14,632 bases of DNA, taken from contig CALYNN010000018.1 in the NCBI GenBank assembly GCA_945221685.1, forward strand, positions 1 through 14,632, in the 5' to 3' direction. This stretch comes from an uncultured Clostridia bacterium. Its GTDB lineage: Bacteria; Bacillota; Clostridia; Oscillospirales; Acutalibacteraceae. This document shows positions 11,879 through 14,632 of the stretch, piece after piece (position 1 is the first letter of the stretch; each line of letters starts with the position of its first letter). The notes beneath the pieces were generated by a model. It was given only the letters and a program-made list of their open reading frames with translations. It was not told where the DNA came from and ran no database searches. Made by a program: the position numbers and the translations under genes.

Positions 11879-14302
11879 ATGAAAATTAAGGACAAAATTG
11901 AAAAAGCAATATCGAAGGCGGTTGAAGCCGTAACAAGCGGCGTTGCCCAGGAGGAAAACGCCGTTCAGGGAGAAAAGACTGTATTCCCCGAAATGCCTAA
12001 GGTCTGTCTTAAAGCGGCGGAGGAGGCACAGGTTTTGCTGAAAAACAACGGTGTGCTTCCCCTTAAGGCAGGAAGCAGAGTGGCGGTTTTCGGCAGATGT
12101 CAGATTGACTACTTTTATGTTGGCTACGGTAGCGGCGGCGATGTTAAGGCGCCCTACTATACAAGCCTAAATGATGAGCTTGAAAAAAACGGTGTAAGGC
12201 TTAACGAACAGCTTAAAAGCACCTACAAGGCTTGGTGCGAGGCAAATCCCGTTAACCACGGCTTTTGGGGCCACTGGCCTATGAACTACCCCGAAATGCC
12301 CCTTGACTCCCAAACGGTTAGCGACTCTGCAAGGGAAAGCGACACTGCCCTTGTAATTATCGGCAGAGCCGCCGGAGAGGACAGGGAAAATATTTTGACC
12401 AAGGGAAGCTACTACCTTACCGACGAGGAAATCAGTATGCTTAACCTTGTTACCGAGGCCTTCGACAATACCGTTGTTGTTATGGACTGCGGCAATATTA
12501 TTGATATGGCGTGGACTGAAAAATACGGCGACAAAATAAGCGCTGTAATTTATGCTTGGCAATGCGGAATGGAAAGCGGCAGTGCCCTTGCAAATGTGCT
12601 GACAGGTAAAGCTAACCCTTGTGGCAGACTTACAGACGCTATTGCCCGCAGCTACGAGGCTTACCCAAGCTCAGACAATTTCGGCAACAGGGATTTCAAT
12701 AATTACAGGGAGGATATTTTCTTTTGCTACCGATACCTTGAAAGTTTTGAACAAAAGGTTGTGCTCTACCCCTTGTGCTGCGGCTTAAGCTACACGGAAT
12801 TTGAGGCAAAGGCGGATTTTGCCGAAAAATCCGAGGACGGCGTAACGGTTAAGGTAACCGTTACCAACAAAGGCAAGGTCAGCGGCAAGGAGGTTGTTCA
12901 GCTTTATCTTTCTAAGCCACAGGGTGAGCTTTGCAATCCAACGGTGTCACTGGCGGCATTTGCAAAAACAAAGCTTCTTGCTCCCAATGAAAGCGAAACG
13001 GTTGAGCTTTTTGTTTCGGACTACGATTTGTGCTGCTTTGACGACGAGGGCGCAACAGGATACAAAAACGCCTATGTGCTTTTAGGCGGCGAATACAACC
13101 TTTACATAGGAAAAAGCAGCAGAGAGCTTGAAAAAATTTACTCCTTTACCTGCGAAAAGACGCTTTACCGACAGCTTGGTGAGGTTTGCGCCGTTAAGGA
13201 CGGCTTTGACAGAATTACAGGCAGATATGTTGACGGAAGGCTATACCCTGTTAAGACAGATGTGAAGCCTGCCGTTCCCTTTTTGAAAAACAGAATTATT
13301 GAAAATCTGCCGCAGGAAATTGGATTTAAGGGCTACAAGGGCAGAAAGCTTGCGTCCGTAAAAAAAGGCGAAATAACCCTTGACGAATTTATTGCCCAGC
13401 TTGACAACAGCGAGCTTGCGGCTCTTACAAGAGGCGAGGGCGAAATGGACAGCGACTTGGGCGTTACGGGCAACGCAGGAGCCTTTGGAGGAATAACCCA
13501 AGGTCTGCGCGACAAGGGAGTTCCTCCCATTATTACCACAGACGGTCCTGCAGGAATAAGAATTAAAAAATATACCTCTCTTTTGCCATGCGGCACAGCG
13601 CTTGCATGCACATGGAATACCGAAGCGGTTGAGGAGCTTGCCGCCGTAACAGGCAAGGAAATGAAGAAAAACAAAACCGATGTTCTGCTTGCGCCGGGTA
13701 TGAATATCCATAGAAATGTGCTTTGCGGCAGAAACTTTGAATATTTTTCCGAGGACCCTCTTGTTTCCGGCAAAATTGCCGCCGCCTTTGTTCGCGGTAT
13801 TCAGTCTCAGGGAGTATCCGCCTGCCCCAAGCATTTTGCCTGCAACAATCAGGAAATGCGCAGAACCCACAACGATTCAAGGGTATCGCAAAGGGCATTG
13901 CGCGAAATATATCTTAAGGGCTTTGAAATTTGCGTTAAGGAAGCAAAGCCGCTTAACATTATGACAAGCTACAACAAAATTAACGGCGTTTGGAGCCATT
14001 ACAACTACGACCTTGTTACAACGGTACTGCGAGGCGAATGGGGCTACGACGGAAATGTTATGACGGATTGGTGGATGCGAAAATCTAAAAGTCCCGAATT
14101 TCCGCAAATAAAAAATAACGCTTATCGCGTAAGGGCGCAGGTGGATGTGCTTATGCCGGGATTAATCAGCAGAACCGACAGGCTTCGCAAGCCGGACAAT
14201 TCGTTGCTTAAGGGAATTGACACCGAAAACGGCATTACAAGAGCCGAGCTTGAGCGCACCGCAAAAAATGTTTTAACCCTTGCGTTAAGATTAAACAAAT
14301 AA
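11879..14302 (+). CDS. Glycoside hydrolase family 3 beta-glycosidase with reversed domain order
   Basis: 807 aa, no signal peptide, so cytosolic; hydrolyses beta-linked glucosides or related sugars with retention. The order is inverted compared with most GH3 enzymes. The (alpha/beta)6 domain comes first (about 40-305: LKAAEEAQVLLKNNGVLPLK, GRAAGEDRENILTKGSYYL, AYAWQCGMESG-like segment near 225-234). A fibronectin-III-like domain follows (about 310-415). The TIM barrel comes last (about 500-770), with TTDGPAGIR (553-561), NFEYFSEDP (619-627), PKHFACNNQE (650-659) and VMTDWW (727-732), where Asp730 is the predicted nucleophile. The acid/base is probably a Glu near 183-184 by analogy with Thermotoga Bgl3B (from memory). 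This order is known in R. albus and B. fibrisolvens enzymes. Start ATG at 11879 is preceded by GGTGAT (matching the distal anti-SD), and the upstream TTG lies at or before the transcription start. Substrate not readable. Confidence 0.93.
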   Translation: MKIKDKIEKAISKAVEAVTSGVAQEENAVQGEKTVFPEMPKVCLKAAEEAQVLLKNNGVLPLKAGSRVAVFGRCQIDYFYVGYGSGGDVKAPYYTSLNDELEKNGVRLNEQLKSTYKAWCEANPVNHGFWGHWPMNYPEMPLDSQTVSDSARESDTALVIIGRAAGEDRENILTKGSYYLTDEEISMLNLVTEAFDNTVVVMDCGNIIDMAWTEKYGDKISAVIYAWQCGMESGSALANVLTGKANPCGRLTDAIARSYEAYPSSDNFGNRDFNNYREDIFFCYRYLESFEQKVVLYPLCCGLSYTEFEAKADFAEKSEDGVTVKVTVTNKGKVSGKEVVQLYLSKPQGELCNPTVSLAAFAKTKLLAPNESETVELFVSDYDLCCFDDEGATGYKNAYVLLGGEYNLYIGKSSRELEKIYSFTCEKTLYRQLGEVCAVKDGFDRITGRYVDGRLYPVKTDVKPAVPFLKNRIIENLPQEIGFKGYKGRKLASVKKGEITLDEFIAQLDNSELAALTRGEGEMDSDLGVTGNAGAFGGITQGLRDKGVPPIITTDGPAGIRIKKYTSLLPCGTALACTWNTEAVEELAAVTGKEMKKNKTDVLLAPGMNIHRNVLCGRNFEYFSEDPLVSGKIAAAFVRGIQSQGVSACPKHFACNNQEMRRTHNDSRVSQRALREIYLKGFEICVKEAKPLNIMTSYNKINGVWSHYNYDLVTTVLRGEWGYDGNVMTDWWMRKSKSPEFPQIKNNAYRVRAQVDVLMPGLISRTDRLRKPDNSLLKGIDTENGITRAELERTAKNVLTLALRLNK

Positions 14303-14308
14303 AATTTA

Positions 14309-14350
14309 ATCCGTCTGTGCTTTAGTTGTTTGGCGCAGGCGGATTTTTTT
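14309..14350 (+). terminator. Terminator of the GH3 gene
   Basis: ATCCGTCTGTGC (14309-14320) pairs with GCGCAGGCGGAT (14333-14344), a 12-bp stem with two G-T wobbles, followed by a run of T to 14350. It begins 6 bp after the stop codon. Confidence 0.92.
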
Positions 14351-14389
14351 AATGTTTTTTAACATATATGGAAAGTATTATGCACAATA

Positions 14390-14427
14390 TTGTTAATATA
14401 TTATCAATCTCTTGTTAATTTTGACAA
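14390..14427. promoter_or_regulatory. Two Rex-like dyads upstream of serC
   Basis: TTGTTAATATATTATCAA (14390-14407) fits the clostridial Rex operator TTGTTAAnnnnTTAACAA with one mismatch. TTGTTAATTTTGACAA (14412-14427) is a related dyad with a shorter spacer. Both lie upstream of the serC -35, and AT-rich chance matches are possible. Confidence 0.3.
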
Positions 14428-14443
14428 AGTTTCAAATAAATCA

Positions 14444-14471
14444 TTGACAAAAACATAAACAATACTATAAT
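14444..14471 (+). promoter_or_regulatory. Promoter for serC
   Basis: -35 TTGACA (14444-14449), 16-bp spacer, -10 TATAAT (14466-14471). Predicted start near 14478, about 50 nt before the ATG. The leader is too short for a T-box and shows no terminator. Confidence 0.85.
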
Positions 14472-14528
14472 GTAATAGCACGGTCAAAAGCCGGCAATAC
14501 AAAATAATTACTTTTTAGGAGAAATATT

Positions 14529-14632
14529 ATGGCAAGAGTTTACAACTTCAGCGCCGGTCCCTCAACACTTCCCGAAAAGGTGCTTGAGCAGGCTGCGGCA
14601 GAAATGATGGATTATCAGGGCAGCGGTCAGTC
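14529..14632 (+). CDS. serC: Phosphoserine aminotransferase, N-terminal fragment (partial)
   Basis: Only the first 34 codons lie in the window. SerC is a PLP enzyme converting 3-phosphohydroxypyruvate and glutamate to phosphoserine in serine synthesis. The visible MARVYNFSAGPSTLPEKVLE, followed by a Met-Met-Asp-Tyr stretch and GSGQS, matches the highly conserved SerC start (YNFSAGPxxLPxxVL, then GxGxS). RBS AGGAG lies 7 nt before the ATG. The PLP lysine is outside the window. Confidence 0.93.
   Translation, partial: MARVYNFSAGPSTLPEKVLEQAAAEMMDYQGSGQ

Noticed and set aside
14472..14528. T-box or other amino-acid riboswitch before serC
   Set aside because: The leader is only about 50 nt and has no terminator/antiterminator or T-box sequence.

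Overview
The window reads as a chromosomal segment of an anaerobic, low-to-moderate GC Firmicute, most likely a gut or rumen Clostridia member of the Ruminococcaceae/Oscillospiraceae type. This is inference from gene content: a rubrerythrin, a ddl-ywiB-argS block, a DUF348/G5/3D wall protein, and a GH3 glucosidase with the reversed domain order known from Ruminococcus albus and Butyrivibrio. Promoters are clean sigma-A types (TTGACA/TATAAT, 16-17 bp spacers), ribosome binding sites are AGGAG-like, and intergenic regions are AT-rich. No mobile element, tRNA, rRNA or CRISPR was seen.

Layout. (1) 1-1759, minus strand: a tight operon ddl -> DUF1934 (YwiB-like) -> argS (cut by the left edge), driven by a promoter at 1731-1759. 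(2) 1803-5427, plus strand: a divergent five-gene operon that I cannot assign to any described system. It encodes a 60-aa single-span membrane peptide, a four-span membrane protein, a soluble 282-aa protein, a sortase-fold protein lacking its catalytic residues, and a second four-span protein paralogous to the first. It has its own extended -10 promoter and a strong terminator. (3) 5428-7218: an AT-rich regulatory region, a consensus promoter, a structured leader of about 160 nt, and a secreted DUF348/G5/3D cell-wall protein, closed by a terminator. (4) 7251-11787, minus strand: rlmB -> 808-aa membrane protein with P1B-ATPase-like topology but no catalytic aspartate -> rubrerythrin -> maltose/galactoside acetyltransferase-like protein. 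(5) 11815-14350, plus strand: a cytosolic GH3 glycosidase with its own promoter and terminator. (6) 14390-14632: promoter region and start of serC.

Working together. Peptidoglycan recurs: Ddl makes the D-Ala-D-Ala precursor, the five-gene cluster is membrane-embedded with a sortase fold facing outward, and the 3D protein is a probable peptidoglycan-active secreted protein. The main candidates for undescribed biology are the pseudosortase operon with its duplicated membrane protein and the pseudo-P-type ATPase. Both are degenerate-enzyme calls made by eye from motif loss inside intact reading frames and need structure or profile searches to confirm.
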